Below the pieces are notes generated by a model. The model saw only the letters and a list, made by a program, of their open reading frames with translations. It was not told where the DNA came from and ran no database searches. The translations under genes and the position numbers were made by a program. Positions 7,570 through 15,603 of a DNA stretch of 64,000 nt are shown here, piece after piece. This stretch comes from Holophaga foetida DSM 6591 (GTDB lineage Bacteria; Acidobacteriota; Holophagae; Holophagales; Holophagaceae): the NCBI RefSeq assembly GCF_000242615.2, contig NZ_KI912268.1:3146690-3210689 (forward strand), read 5' to 3'. Each line of letters starts with the position of its first letter. Position 1 is the stretch's first letter.

Positions 7570-9426
7570 ATGAAGGTGCAGGGTGTACAGCGACTTGTGG
7601 AATGCGTCCCCAACTTCTCCGAGGGCCGGGATACGGCCAAGATCCGGCTGATCACGGAGGCCATCGAGTCCGTGGAGGGCATCCAGCTCCTGGGGGTGGA
7701 TTCTGGAGCGGACGCCAACCGCACGGTGGTGACCTTCCTGGGCGAGCCGGAGCAGGTGCTGGAGGCCGCCTTCCGAAGTGTCATGCGGGCTGCCGAGATC
7801 ATCGACATGCGGGACCAGATCGGCAGCCACCCCCGGCTCGGGGCCTGCGATGTGTGCCCCTTCGTGCCCATCGAAGGCGTGACCCTGGAGGATTGCGCCG
7901 AGCTGGCGAGGCGTTTGGGCCAACGGGTGGGGGAGGATCTGGGCATTCCGGTCTACCTCTACGAGCAGGCGGCAAGCCGCCCCGAACGACGGAATGTCGC
8001 CTCCATCCGTCGGGGCGAGTACGAAGGGTTGGCGGCCAAGCTCCAGCAGCCGGAATGGGCACCGGACTTCGGACCGGCCTGCTTCGTGCCCTCCTTCGGG
8101 GCCCTCAGCACCGGAGCCCGGGAATTCCTCATCGCCTACAACATCAACCTCGACAGTCGGGACAAGACCCAGGCCGCTGACATCGCCTTTGAGCTGCGGG
8201 AAAGGGGGCGGGTGGCCCGCCGTGGGCAGAGGGACGCCTTCTACCTCAGCGGCCAGGAGCTGGTCTATTCCCCCGGCTTCCTGCCCTGCGGGAACTGCGA
8301 CTTCGACGCGCCCAGCCTGGAGGCCCTGGAGGCCCATTGCCGGGAGGTCCACGGCTACGAGCTGCGGGAGCTCCTGCTGCTCAACGACATCGATTTGACC
8401 TCGGGTCTGGCGGGACACAAAGTCTATCGGGCGGGGCTTTTTCCGGAATGCCGGGCCATCGGGTGGTATGTGGAGGCCTATGGGCGCGCCCAGATCTCCA
8501 TCAACCTCACCCGTCCCCTGGTGACGCCTCCCCACCGCGTCCTGGAAGCGGCCAGGGCACTGGCCGCGCAGCGGGGGCTCAGGGTGACGGGCTCCGAGAT
8601 TGTGGGGCTCATGCCCTTCCACGCGCTTTTCGAGGCGGGTCAGTTCTACCTCTCCCGGGACGGGCGCTCCCCTCACATTCCCGTGAGGGACGTCCTGGAA
8701 TACGCCGTGAAGGCCATGGGACTCCGGGATGTCAGCCCCTTCGATGTGGAGAAGAAGGTCCTGGGGCTGCCCCGGGTCTTCGAGGAGGGGCCCACCGCCA
8801 TGAGGGTGGCGGACTTCGTGACGGAACTGAGCCGCCACAACCCCACGCCCGGGGGCGGGGCGGCGGCTGCCCTTGCCGGGGCCCAGGGGGCGGCCCTGGC
8901 CGCCATGGTGGCCAATCTCACCCAGTCCAAGCCCCATCCTCCGGAATGCTCAGATGCCCTGTTGAAAGCCGCCGAGCAGGCTCATCGGGCGATGGACACC
9001 CTTCTGCATGCCGTGGACGAGGATACCGAAGCCTACGGGGCCTACCTGAAGGCCCGACGGGTGCCTGTGGGTACTGGGGCCGATCGGCAGCAACGGGAGC
9101 TGGCCGTGGAGAAGTGCCTCCGCAACGTTATCGACGTTCCCTTCCGAACCGCCGAGGCCTGTTTCGAGGCCATGGAGGCCGCCGCGGTGGCCATCCACCT
9201 CGCCCACCCTGCTGCCATCACCGATGGCCTGGTGGGACTGCAGTTGGCCTACAGTGGCCTGCGGGGTGGCCTCTGGAACGCTCTCACCAACCTCAGGGAA
9301 GTGGAGGAGGGAGTCTACCGCAGCGAGATGACCCTTCGATGCCGCACCCTTCTGGAGCTGGCCCGGGAACGTCTGGAAGGGGCCCGGGAGGAGGGCAGCC
9401 GACGCCTGGACGAGAGCCTAGGGTAG
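7570..9426 (+). CDS. ftcD: Bifunctional glutamate formimidoyltransferase / formimido-THF cyclodeaminase with inserted zinc-finger-like segment
   Basis: A 618-residue fusion linking histidine breakdown to one-carbon metabolism: it moves the formimino group of formiminoglutamate to tetrahydrofolate, then releases ammonia to give methenyl-THF. The transferase starts LVECVPNFSEGRD and has IGSHPRLGACDVCPF and the C-subdomain GSEIVGLMPFHAL; the cyclodeaminase begins near residue 420 with NPTPGGGAAAALAGAQGAAL. Start ATG 7570 follows GGGAGG. Between the two transferase subdomains (about residues 220-300), where the mammalian enzyme has a short linker, there is an insertion of roughly 70 residues. It contains C-x2-C-x12-H-x4-H (8287-8352), an exact C2H2 zinc-finger spacing. 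No other histidine-utilisation gene is adjacent. The 3' end overlaps convergent folK by 9 bp. Confidence 0.92.
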   Translation: MKVQGVQRLVECVPNFSEGRDTAKIRLITEAIESVEGIQLLGVDSGADANRTVVTFLGEPEQVLEAAFRSVMRAAEIIDMRDQIGSHPRLGACDVCPFVPIEGVTLEDCAELARRLGQRVGEDLGIPVYLYEQAASRPERRNVASIRRGEYEGLAAKLQQPEWAPDFGPACFVPSFGALSTGAREFLIAYNINLDSRDKTQAADIAFELRERGRVARRGQRDAFYLSGQELVYSPGFLPCGNCDFDAPSLEALEAHCREVHGYELRELLLLNDIDLTSGLAGHKVYRAGLFPECRAIGWYVEAYGRAQISINLTRPLVTPPHRVLEAARALAAQRGLRVTGSEIVGLMPFHALFEAGQFYLSRDGRSPHIPVRDVLEYAVKAMGLRDVSPFDVEKKVLGLPRVFEEGPTAMRVADFVTELSRHNPTPGGGAAAALAGAQGAALAAMVANLTQSKPHPPECSDALLKAAEQAHRAMDTLLHAVDEDTEAYGAYLKARRVPVGTGADRQQRELAVEKCLRNVIDVPFRTAEACFEAMEAAAVAIHLAHPAAITDGLVGLQLAYSGLRGGLWNALTNLREVEEGVYRSEMTLRCRTLLELARERLEGAREEGSRRLDESLG

Positions 9427-9876
9427 GAGGCTTTCCGGCAGATCCTGCCCCATGGCTATCCAGGGCTCCATGACGAAGGCCCGTCCCCGGGCCCTCGGGT
9501 GGGGCAGTTCCAGGGTGAGTTCGGCGCCGAGGCATGCCAGGTCCGGGGGGCTGGGCCAGCGCCAGCTGCCCTGCTGACCTTCCGCGGCGATGAGATCCAG
9601 GTCGAGAGGACGGGGGGCATTGCGCACGCCATCCCGGCGCCTTCCCAGGCGGATCTCCCGGCGCAGCAGTTCCTCCAGGAGGCGGGGCAGCTCCAGGCTG
9701 GTCTCCAGGAGGGCCACGGTGTTCATGTAGGCGGGACCCGTGCCGGATTCGTCCGGTGTCTCCATAAGCATGGGCGAAGGGGTGGCCTTTCCCAGTTCCA
9801 GGAGAGCCGCCAGGCCCGCCTCCAGGTTGGCCTGGCGGTCCCCCAGATTGGAGCCCAGGGCGACGATGACCCTCAT
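9418..9876 (-). CDS. folK: 2-amino-4-hydroxy-6-hydroxymethyldihydropteridine pyrophosphokinase
   Basis: A 152-residue HPPK that transfers pyrophosphate from ATP to the pterin in folate synthesis. It opens with VIVALGSNLGDRQANL, the family N-terminal signature, contains YMNTVALLET (the N-x-V substrate loop) and the metal/ATP motif around RNAPRPLDLDLIA, where family members have R-x-x-P-R-x-L-D-L-D-L. HPRARGRAFVMEPW is the usual C-terminal H-P-R...R-x-F-V-L region. Its ATG (9876-9874) shares one base with the queF stop (TGATG), so the two are co-translated. The last bases overlap the end of ftcD on the other strand. Confidence 0.95.
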   Translation of the reverse strand: MRVIVALGSNLGDRQANLEAGLAALLELGKATPSPMLMETPDESGTGPAYMNTVALLETSLELPRLLEELLRREIRLGRRRDGVRNAPRPLDLDLIAAEGQQGSWRWPSPPDLACLGAELTLELPHPRARGRAFVMEPWIAMGQDLPESLLP

Positions 9877-10286
9877 CAGGCTGGCCGCTTGCCGTGCTCC
9901 ACGGCCACCAGGGTGCGGATGCCGCCCCGGATGAGGAAGTCGCCGTCCACCCGGAGCCAGGTGGGCTTGAGGGCGGCCACGAGGTCGTCGGCGATCTGGT
10001 TGGTCACGGCCTCGTGGAAGGCGCCCTCGTTGCGGTAGCTCCAGAGGTAGAGCTTGAGGCTCTTGCTCTCCACGCAGAGCTGGTCCGGCATGTAGGTGAT
10101 CTTGAGCCTGGCGAAGTCCGGCTGCCCCGTCATGGGGCAGAGGCAGGTGAACTCCTCCGTCTCGAAGACGATCTCGAAGGGACGCCCGGGACGGGGGCTG
10201 GCAAAGGTCTCCAGCTGCTTCGAGGGGGCCGTGACGGCCCGCTTGGGGAGGGTCTTGAGGGTGGGTTCGAGCTTCTTCTTCGCCAT
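9876..10286 (-). CDS. queF: NADPH-dependent 7-cyano-7-deazaguanine reductase
   Basis: A 136-residue short (type I, unimodular) QueF, reducing preQ0 to preQ1 for queuosine tRNA modification. Visible landmarks are FTCLCPMTGQPDFA, with the nucleophilic Cys and the following Asp, the QueF E-S-K-S-L-K-L-Y motif (VESKSLKLYLWSYR) and NEGAFHE with the substrate-binding Glu-x-x-x-His-Glu. The N-terminal Lys-rich lead is short. It overlaps folK by one base and forms a two-gene operon with it; QueF shares the tunnelling fold of GTP cyclohydrolase-type enzymes, so the pairing with a pterin enzyme is natural but not mechanistic. Confidence 0.95.
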   Translation of the reverse strand: MAKKKLEPTLKTLPKRAVTAPSKQLETFASPRPGRPFEIVFETEEFTCLCPMTGQPDFARLKITYMPDQLCVESKSLKLYLWSYRNEGAFHEAVTNQIADDLVAALKPTWLRVDGDFLIRGGIRTLVAVEHGKRPA

Positions 10287-10325
10287 GATGACTCCAGCTT
10301 CCAGGATAGCTTGGTCAGGGGCATC

Positions 10326-11915
10326 CTACCGCTCCTGGCCCGAAGGAAGGAAACAGGCGTGGTTGGCCTTGAAAGGGTTGTTGAGCTCCCCCAGGATGCG
10401 CTTGACGATGGGGTCCCGGCCGAAGCGGCCCCCGATCCAGCGCCGGGCCTCCAGCCTCGGGTGGGATTCGCCGCAGCGGAAGTCCAGGTAGAGGGAGAGG
10501 TCCGCCTCCGCCCCGAAGGGGCGCAGCTCCGTGATGCCGAAACGCTCCGGGTGCTCGTGCATGGGGCTGCGCCGGGGCAGGTTGAGGATGGAGGCGTTGA
10601 GGTCGTGGAGGGAGTCCGCCTCCGCCTGGACGAAGGCCAGGGTCTCTTCCCGATCCGCTTCGGTCTCCGTGGGGAGGCCGAAGAGCAGGTAGGCGTGGTT
10701 CTTGATCCCTGCGGCGGCGCTGGCCCGCAGGACCGCCCGGGCCTGTTCCGGGCCCACGCCCTTGTCCATCAGATGCAGGAGTCGGGCCGAGGCCGTCTCC
10801 AGACCCCACTGCAGGAGGGTGCAGCCCCCCTCCGCCAAGTGTTGGGCGAAGCCCGGCCGGGCGAAACCCGCCTCCAGGCGCACGAAGCCATGCCAGCGCA
10901 AGGGTAGCTTGTGGCGGATCACGGTGCTGGCCACCCGATCCAGGAGGGCTGGGGAGAGGGCCGAGTCCGTGAGGTGGAGCATGGCACCGCCCGGGAAGCG
11001 TTGGGCCACTGACCGGAGCCAGATCTCCAGTGCGTCGGTGCCGCAGGGGTGATACTTGGGGTGGAGGTAGTCGGGACAGAAGGTGCAGCGCCGCCAGTAG
11101 CAGCCTCGGCCCAGGGCCACGGGGATCGTGGGTTGGGGCACCAGATACTGCGCCCAGGGCGTGCTGTCCAGATCCGGGGCCAGGAGGGCCGGTTCCACAC
11201 CGGGGTGCCCTCCCAGTTCCAGGGCCAACTCCTCCATCTCGACTTCGCTGGAGGTGGAGCAGACCTTGTGGAAGCGCTCGAAGAGGGGCGCGTCCAGGGG
11301 CACACCCACCGCCTTCCAGCAGGCCACCAGTGGGCCACCCATCCAGCGCCGGATGCCCGGGGCATGCATCCGCAGGAGTTCCGCCAGGCGGAAGGCCGCG
11401 TAGGTCTGGTGGAGGAAGGTCAGCGAAAGGGCGGCGTGGGTGACGCCCTTCTCCAGCAATTCGGGGATGAGCTCTTCGGTGAAGTACGCGTCGTAGGGGC
11501 CTGGAGTGGTGGCCGCCGCCTCCAGGTCCTCGGAGCGCTGGGGGCGACGCCCCTTCCACTCGACATCCGCCACGCGCAGGAGGAAATCCGGCTTGGGAAG
11601 GGAGGCCAGCTTGAGGGCGTTGACCAAGTGATTGCAGGCGGAGGAGTAGACACGGCGGTCAGCATAGGTCCCGGACTTTCGCAGGGCTCCCTCCTGGACG
11701 TGCCGGGCGGCCTGGCGCTGGGCCTGGGTCGCCTCGCCAGCAGCGAGGATTGCTTCCAGGTTGCTGACCGATAGGGTGTGGCCGTACCAGGCGATGCTGG
11801 CGTCCACGGCAAAGGCATCCACCCCCCGGGAGCGGAACCACTGGGCGGCCGCAGCGGCGGAGAGCCCAGGCTCCGAAGGCTTGATGATCGGGGGGGTGAT
11901 GAAGGCGATGCGCAT
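10326..11915 (-). CDS. B12-binding-type radical SAM protein of unknown substrate
   Basis: A 529-residue protein from ATG 11915 (MRIAFITPPII); upstream in-frame codons run into the divergent waaF start, so I prefer this one, although no clear ribosome site is seen. The N-terminal 230 residues have the layout of a Rossmann/B12-binding-like domain (IAFITPP, WMGGPLVACWKAVGVP). The radical SAM domain opens with RGCYWRRCTFCPDY, a C-x4-C-x2-C variant of the 4Fe-4S motif also seen in relatives with G-C-Y-W-x-x-C. AGIKNHAYLLFGLPTETEAD and a C-terminal extension follow. No canonical D-x-H-x-x-G cobalamin motif is visible, so cofactor binding is doubtful. It faces waaF across 22 bp. Substrate unknown. 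Confidence 0.75.
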   Translation of the reverse strand: MRIAFITPPIIKPSEPGLSAAAAAQWFRSRGVDAFAVDASIAWYGHTLSVSNLEAILAAGEATQAQRQAARHVQEGALRKSGTYADRRVYSSACNHLVNALKLASLPKPDFLLRVADVEWKGRRPQRSEDLEAAATTPGPYDAYFTEELIPELLEKGVTHAALSLTFLHQTYAAFRLAELLRMHAPGIRRWMGGPLVACWKAVGVPLDAPLFERFHKVCSTSSEVEMEELALELGGHPGVEPALLAPDLDSTPWAQYLVPQPTIPVALGRGCYWRRCTFCPDYLHPKYHPCGTDALEIWLRSVAQRFPGGAMLHLTDSALSPALLDRVASTVIRHKLPLRWHGFVRLEAGFARPGFAQHLAEGGCTLLQWGLETASARLLHLMDKGVGPEQARAVLRASAAAGIKNHAYLLFGLPTETEADREETLAFVQAEADSLHDLNASILNLPRRSPMHEHPERFGITELRPFGAEADLSLYLDFRCGESHPRLEARRWIGGRFGRDPIVKRILGELNNPFKANHACFLPSGQER

Positions 11916-11937
11916 GAGGAGAGGGTAGACTGCCTCC

Positions 11938-12972
11938 ATGGCCTTGCGCATCTTCATCCGATCCCTGAACTGGCTGGGGGACACTGTCTTCCAGGCTCCA
12001 GCCCTGCGACTGCTCAGATTGCGCCATCCCGATGCGGAGATCTTCATCCAGGCCAGGCCCAGTGTGGCTGATGTGGTGCGGGCCTACGGCATTGGTGAGG
12101 TGTTGCCCTGGGCCGATGGCATCCTGGCGAGGGCCCGCCAGATCCGGGAAATCAAGGCCGATCAGGCTATCCTGCTCCCCAAGAGCCTGGGGACCGGGGT
12201 GGAGGCCTTCCTGGGGAGGGTGCCGGAGCGTCTGGGTTGGGGAGAGCAGGGGCGGAACCTGCTCCTTACGCGGGTTCTGCCCCGCTGGAGCGACCAGGAC
12301 CACTATGCCCTGCGCATCCGCAAACTCATGATCGACGCCCTTGAACTGTCAGGTGAGCTTCCCGCCACCGGTGCGGAACTGGAACTCCCGGTGGCCTGGG
12401 CCGAGGCGGCGGAGGATGCGCTTCCCGGCAACTTCGGACCCTTCCTGTTGATCGCTCCGGGGGCCTCCGGCGGCACCGCCAAGCAGTGGCCCCCGGCCCA
12501 GTGGAAGGCCCTCCTGGAATGCTTCACTGCCCATGGGCTGCGTTCTGTGGTCGTGGGCACGACCCGGGAGGCCGAGCTGGGGGCCTTCCTGGCGGGTGGC
12601 AATCCGGGGGTGCTCGATCTGGTGGGCCGGACGGACCTGCGGGCCCTTGGGGGACTGGCGGCCCGGGCATCCCTGGTCCTTGCCAACGACAGCGGTCTGG
12701 TGCATCTGGCAGGTGCCCTGGGGGCTCCGGTCCTGGCCCTCTATGGCCCCACGGACCCAGCGACTTCCCATCCCCTGGGGGTCAGGGCCCATGCCCTCTG
12801 GAACCGCGTGGCATGTGCGCCCTGCCACAAGCGGCAGTGCCCCACGGACCACCGCTGCATGCTCGGCCTGTTGCCCGGGGATGTCCTGTCCGCCGCTCTC
12901 GCGCTCCTGGGGGAGGGGGGGTCCCGTTCGCCCCTTCTGGTCACCAGGCCCTCCCTGCCCGGGATTCTCTAG
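11938..12972 (+). CDS. waaF: ADP-heptose:LPS heptosyltransferase
   Basis: A 344-residue GT9 glycosyltransferase that adds heptose to the lipopolysaccharide inner core at the cytoplasmic face of the inner membrane. Landmarks are IRSLNWLGDTVFQAPALR at the N-terminus, APGASGGTAKQWPP (the G-A-x-x-G-x-x-K-x-W motif), VLANDSGLVHLAGALGAPVLALYGPTDPATSHPLG in the nucleotide-binding half, and the Cys-rich CAPCHKRQCPTDHRCM near the end, typical of WaaF/heptosyltransferase II. The WaaF-specific residues favour II over I. The start ATG at 11938 is 22 bp from the divergent radical SAM gene; ribosome site weak. The frame runs on, past its TAG, into the Fic remnant. Confidence 0.9.
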   Translation: MALRIFIRSLNWLGDTVFQAPALRLLRLRHPDAEIFIQARPSVADVVRAYGIGEVLPWADGILARARQIREIKADQAILLPKSLGTGVEAFLGRVPERLGWGEQGRNLLLTRVLPRWSDQDHYALRIRKLMIDALELSGELPATGAELELPVAWAEAAEDALPGNFGPFLLIAPGASGGTAKQWPPAQWKALLECFTAHGLRSVVVGTTREAELGAFLAGGNPGVLDLVGRTDLRALGGLAARASLVLANDSGLVHLAGALGAPVLALYGPTDPATSHPLGVRAHALWNRVACAPCHKRQCPTDHRCMLGLLPGDVLSAALALLGEGGSRSPLLVTRPSLPGIL

Positions 12973-13509
12973 CGGATCCCCGGGTTCTGGAAGGGATCAC
13001 ATGGCTTCACAGGGGGTGTCTCCTCCTCAAAGCGCCCGGGTTCGCCGCAGAAGATTCACTTTGAAGCCCCTCCCCGTGTTCGGCTCGGACAAGAGATTCA
13101 CGACTTCCTGACCTGGTTCAACCATCCACCGGAGGGGATGGACGAGCTGATTCGATCGGGTATTGCCCACTTCTGGTTCGTTACGATCCATCCCTTCGAG
13201 GATGGCAATGGTCGGCTGGCGCGCACGATCGGTGATCTTGCCCTGGCCCAAGCAGATCGCAGCCATCTGCGCTTCTACAGCGTTTCAGGTCAGATCATGC
13301 GTAACAAAGAGACCTACTATGACGCCCTGGAGGGCGCCCAGCACGGTGGTCTCGACATCACAGACTTTTTGGCCTGGTTTCTGGACGAGTTGCTTCAGGC
13401 CATGCGAAGTGGCCTCCTTGAAGCCTACCGGGTGCCGCTTGAGCGGCACCTGCCGGGCAACCTGGACGACATCATTGCGACCCTGAAACGGGGGATGGAT
13501 AGGTCGTAA
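12973..13509 (+). pseudogene. Fic-domain protein, 5'-truncated remnant
   Basis: An open frame directly after the waaF stop, in the same frame and without a good start codon. It encodes the C-terminal half of a Fic (AMPylation-type) protein: IHFEAPP (13054 on), a helix with WFN, then the catalytic HPFEDGNGRLAR (H-P-F-x-D-G-N-G-R), SVSGQI, YYDALE and DITDFLAWFLDEL. Full-length relatives have about 370 residues with 150-200 ahead of the HFEAPP segment; these are missing, including any N-terminal inhibitory helix. The first ATG (13138) would delete half the Fic core. The catalytic motif is intact, so residual activity cannot be excluded. It precedes the hipBA locus. Confidence 0.7.
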
Positions 13510-13521
13510 GTATATTAATTT

Positions 13522-13553
13522 GACACATTTGCCGCATGTGCGGCAAATGTGTC
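13522..13553. repeat. 32-bp near-perfect palindrome between fic remnant and hipBA
   Basis: Two perfect 15-base arms (13522-13536 and 13539-13553, starting GACACATTTGCCGCA) are separated by the two bases TG. It begins 12 bp after the Fic stop and lies 146 bp before hipB. It has no T-tract, so it is not a typical intrinsic terminator; a dyad operator, a recombination/resolution site or a scar of integration are possible. GGCAAAT from its right arm repeats once at 13554-13560. Confidence 0.7.
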
Positions 13554-13579
13554 GGCAAATCACCCCTCTATGTGAAAAA

Positions 13580-13692
13580 TACCGATCGGGAAAACTATCG
13601 CTTCGCAGAAACGTTTCTGGATCATAATTTACCGACCGGGAAATTTCATTGGAATCCTACCCGTCTGGAATCTATGCTTTACCGATCGGGAA
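13580..13692. promoter_or_regulatory. Array of four operator-like repeats upstream of hipBA
   Basis: Three near-identical copies of TACCGATCGGGAA (13580-13592, 13630-13642 with one change, 13680-13692) and a degenerate fourth (13658-13670, 10 of 13 matches) lie just upstream of hipB. Each has a CCGATCGG dyad core. Multiple spaced dyads in front of hipB are the known arrangement for HipB autorepression, so these are most likely HipB operators; the sequence differs from the E. coli TATCC-N8-GGATA element. The last copy ends 6 bp before the hipB ATG. Spacings of 50 and 50 bp between the good copies are about five helical turns each. Confidence 0.65.
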
Positions 13693-13698
13693 AACAAC

Positions 13699-13935
13699 AT
13701 GCCTAAGCTGACCCCATCCGAACTTGGTGCCCTGGTCCGCCGGATCCGCAAGGCACAGGGCCTGCGCCAGGACGAGCTGGCCGGTGCGGCCAGGGTGGGC
13801 GTACGCTTCATCGTGGATCTGGAGGCCGGCAAGCCGACCGCTCAGATCGGCAAGGCCCTCGTTGTCCTGGATGCCCTGGGCTGCTCCCTGAAGGTGGTCC
13901 CGCCGCCCGGGCTGGAACTTGGAGATGAGTCGTGA
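13699..13935 (+). CDS. hipB: HipB-like antitoxin, XRE-type repressor
   Basis: A 78-residue helix-turn-helix protein: ELGALVRRIRKAQGLRQDELAGAARVGVRFIVDLEAGKPTAQIGKALVVLDALG is an XRE/HipB fold, with the recognition helix around VGVRFIVDLE and the HipB-typical G-K-P-T-A. It would bind and neutralise HipA and repress the operon through the repeats upstream. The start ATG at 13699 lies just after the last repeat; no strong ribosome site. Its end overlaps the hipA GTG by 4 bp (GTGA), so the pair is translationally coupled. Confidence 0.85.
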   Translation: MPKLTPSELGALVRRIRKAQGLRQDELAGAARVGVRFIVDLEAGKPTAQIGKALVVLDALGCSLKVVPPPGLELGDES

Positions 13936-15200
13936 AGAGGCTGGTGGTCTGGTGGGATGGCAGGGTGGTGGGCCAGTTGACCCAGAACCCGCATGGGGAG
14001 CTGGGCTTCCGCTATGCGCCGGAGTGGTTGCAAACCGCTGAGGCCCGTCCGCTGTCCGCCTCCCTTCCCCTGCGGAGCGAAGCCTTTTCCCGGCGCGCCT
14101 GCCGCCCCTTCTTCGGGGGGTTGCTGCCCGAAGAGGGACAGCGGACAGCCGTGGCCCAGGCCCTGGGGGTCTCCGAGGCCAATGACTTCGCCCTCCTGGA
14201 CCACCTGGGGGGCGAAGTGGCGGGGGCGCTCCAACTCCTGCCGCAGGGATCACAGCCCCGCGCCGAGGCAGGGCCCTTTGAGCCCCGCCCCCTCGCGGAT
14301 GGCGACATTCTGCGCATCATGGACCTGTTGCCCAAGCGCCCCATGCTGGCGGGAGAGGATGGCCTGCGCCTGTCCCTGGCGGGAGCCCAGGGCAAGCTCC
14401 CAGTGGTCGTCTCGGCCGGACGGATCCTGCTGTCCGCCCCCGGTCAGCCCACGACCCACATCCTCAAGCCCCCCATCGCCCGGTTCAGTGGCACGACGGA
14501 GAACGAGGCGCTGGCCATGAAGCTGGCGGCGGCCGTAGGGCTGGAGGTGGCTCCCGTCGAGCCGCGATGCCTCCAATCGACGGATGGCACCCCCCGGACC
14601 TTTCTCCTGGTCCAGCGCTACGACCGTGTCGTGGATGAACATGGACTGACACGGCGACTGCACCAGGAAGACTTCTGCCAGGCCCTGGGGGTTCCGCCCG
14701 AGCGGAAATACCAATCCGAGGGGGGGCCGGGCCTGAAGGACTGTTTCAACCTGTTGCGGGAGGTGTCCATCCGTCCGGCCGTCGATGTGATCAGGCTCTT
14801 GGATGCGGTGATCTTCAACGCGGCCATCGGCAACGCGGATGCCCACGCCAAGAACTTCTCCCTCCTCTATGGCGCGCACGGCCCCATTCTTGCGCCTCTG
14901 TACGACCTGCTCTCCACGGTGTGCTACCCCGAGCTGAGTTCGAGGTTCGCCATGAAGATCGGCCAGGCGGCCACCCTGGAGGCCCTTGATGCCCGGACCT
15001 GGGCCGAGTTCGCCGACCAGGCTGGCCTGGGCTACCCCCTCGTGAAGCGCCGCATCCTGAACCAGGCGGACAGCCTCCTCAAGGTCCTGGCCCCGGCGCG
15101 GGAGAACCTGCGCAACCAGGGCCTCCAGGAGGGCGAGCTGGATAATCTGGTAACGGTGGTGAAGGACCGCACAGAACGCCTGCGGAGCAAGGTCGCATAG
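13932..15200 (+). CDS. hipA: HipA-type serine/threonine kinase toxin
   Basis: A 422-residue HipA starting at GTG 13932. The N-terminal HipA_N part has GFRYAPEWL, ARPLSASLPLR and PFFGGLLPEE. The kinase core has SLAGAQGKLPVV (the Gly-rich Ser loop whose autophosphorylation inactivates E. coli HipA), THILKPP with the ATP Lys, NEALAMKLAAAVGLEV, the catalytic NADAHAKNFSLL and the metal-binding APLYDLLSTV (Y-D-L where E. coli has D-F-D). HipA kinases phosphorylate glutamyl-tRNA synthetase or other targets and induce dormancy; the target here is unknown. The length is close to the 440 of E. coli HipA, suggesting an active gene. Confidence 0.9.
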   Translation: MKRLVVWWDGRVVGQLTQNPHGELGFRYAPEWLQTAEARPLSASLPLRSEAFSRRACRPFFGGLLPEEGQRTAVAQALGVSEANDFALLDHLGGEVAGALQLLPQGSQPRAEAGPFEPRPLADGDILRIMDLLPKRPMLAGEDGLRLSLAGAQGKLPVVVSAGRILLSAPGQPTTHILKPPIARFSGTTENEALAMKLAAAVGLEVAPVEPRCLQSTDGTPRTFLLVQRYDRVVDEHGLTRRLHQEDFCQALGVPPERKYQSEGGPGLKDCFNLLREVSIRPAVDVIRLLDAVIFNAAIGNADAHAKNFSLLYGAHGPILAPLYDLLSTVCYPELSSRFAMKIGQAATLEALDARTWAEFADQAGLGYPLVKRRILNQADSLLKVLAPARENLRNQGLQEGELDNLVTVVKDRTERLRSKVA

Positions 15201-15603
15201 CCACCGGGAGGCGATCCATGACCCGGATTACACCCTGTCCGGGGACCCGACGCGAGGTTTGGCCCTCGAGCTCCTTCAGTGGAGTTGGGTATCGATCTTT
15301 GTCCTGGCCACCGGCCCTCCCAATGCGCCCATTACAATTCGCCATGGACATAGGTCTGGGTACAGTGAAACGCCCCGAGGCAGGGGCGGTTCGTGTGGGA
15401 TGTTTTGGTGGGAATGCTTTGGTGGGGAATGGAGCGGGAGTCCCGTAGTCAGGACTGGAAAAGTGGAGGGAAAAAATGGTGGCGGGAAGCCCCGAAGGGC
15501 ACCTCACTTACCAGTCTATACGCCTGTTAGGGCTCACGCCACCTTGTACGTTTCCCTTTCGGAGATTGCTGCCCGGCGTTTTGTCGGATCTGTCGGCGGG
15601 CGG
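15201..15603. other. Gene-free stretch between hipA and the mannose genes
   Basis: No convincing gene is seen in these 403 bp. Short open frames on the plus strand have no ribosome site and read as low-complexity. There is a 6-bp GC hairpin at 15371-15388 (CGCCCC/GGGGCG) and a run of imperfect repeats of GGGAATG/GGTGGG at about 15398-15435. hipA and the cupin gene converge here, so both transcripts should end in this stretch. Confidence 0.6.

Noticed and set aside
7147-8937. A 596-codon minus-strand frame over ftcD and the citrate synthase start
   Set aside because: Antisense to the well-supported ftcD and citrate synthase; no family resemblance and no ribosome site.
10315-11559. A 414-codon frame overlapping the radical SAM gene on the same strand
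   Set aside because: Out of frame with the radical SAM motifs, Pro/Arg-rich, no homology visible.
13580-13692. The TACCGATCGGGAA repeats as a small CRISPR array
   Set aside because: Units are only 13 bp, imperfect, with uneven spacing, and lie directly upstream of hipB, as operators do.
15201-15603. Short plus-strand frames after hipA
   Set aside because: No ribosome sites, no motifs, and composition does not differ between codon positions in a convincing way.
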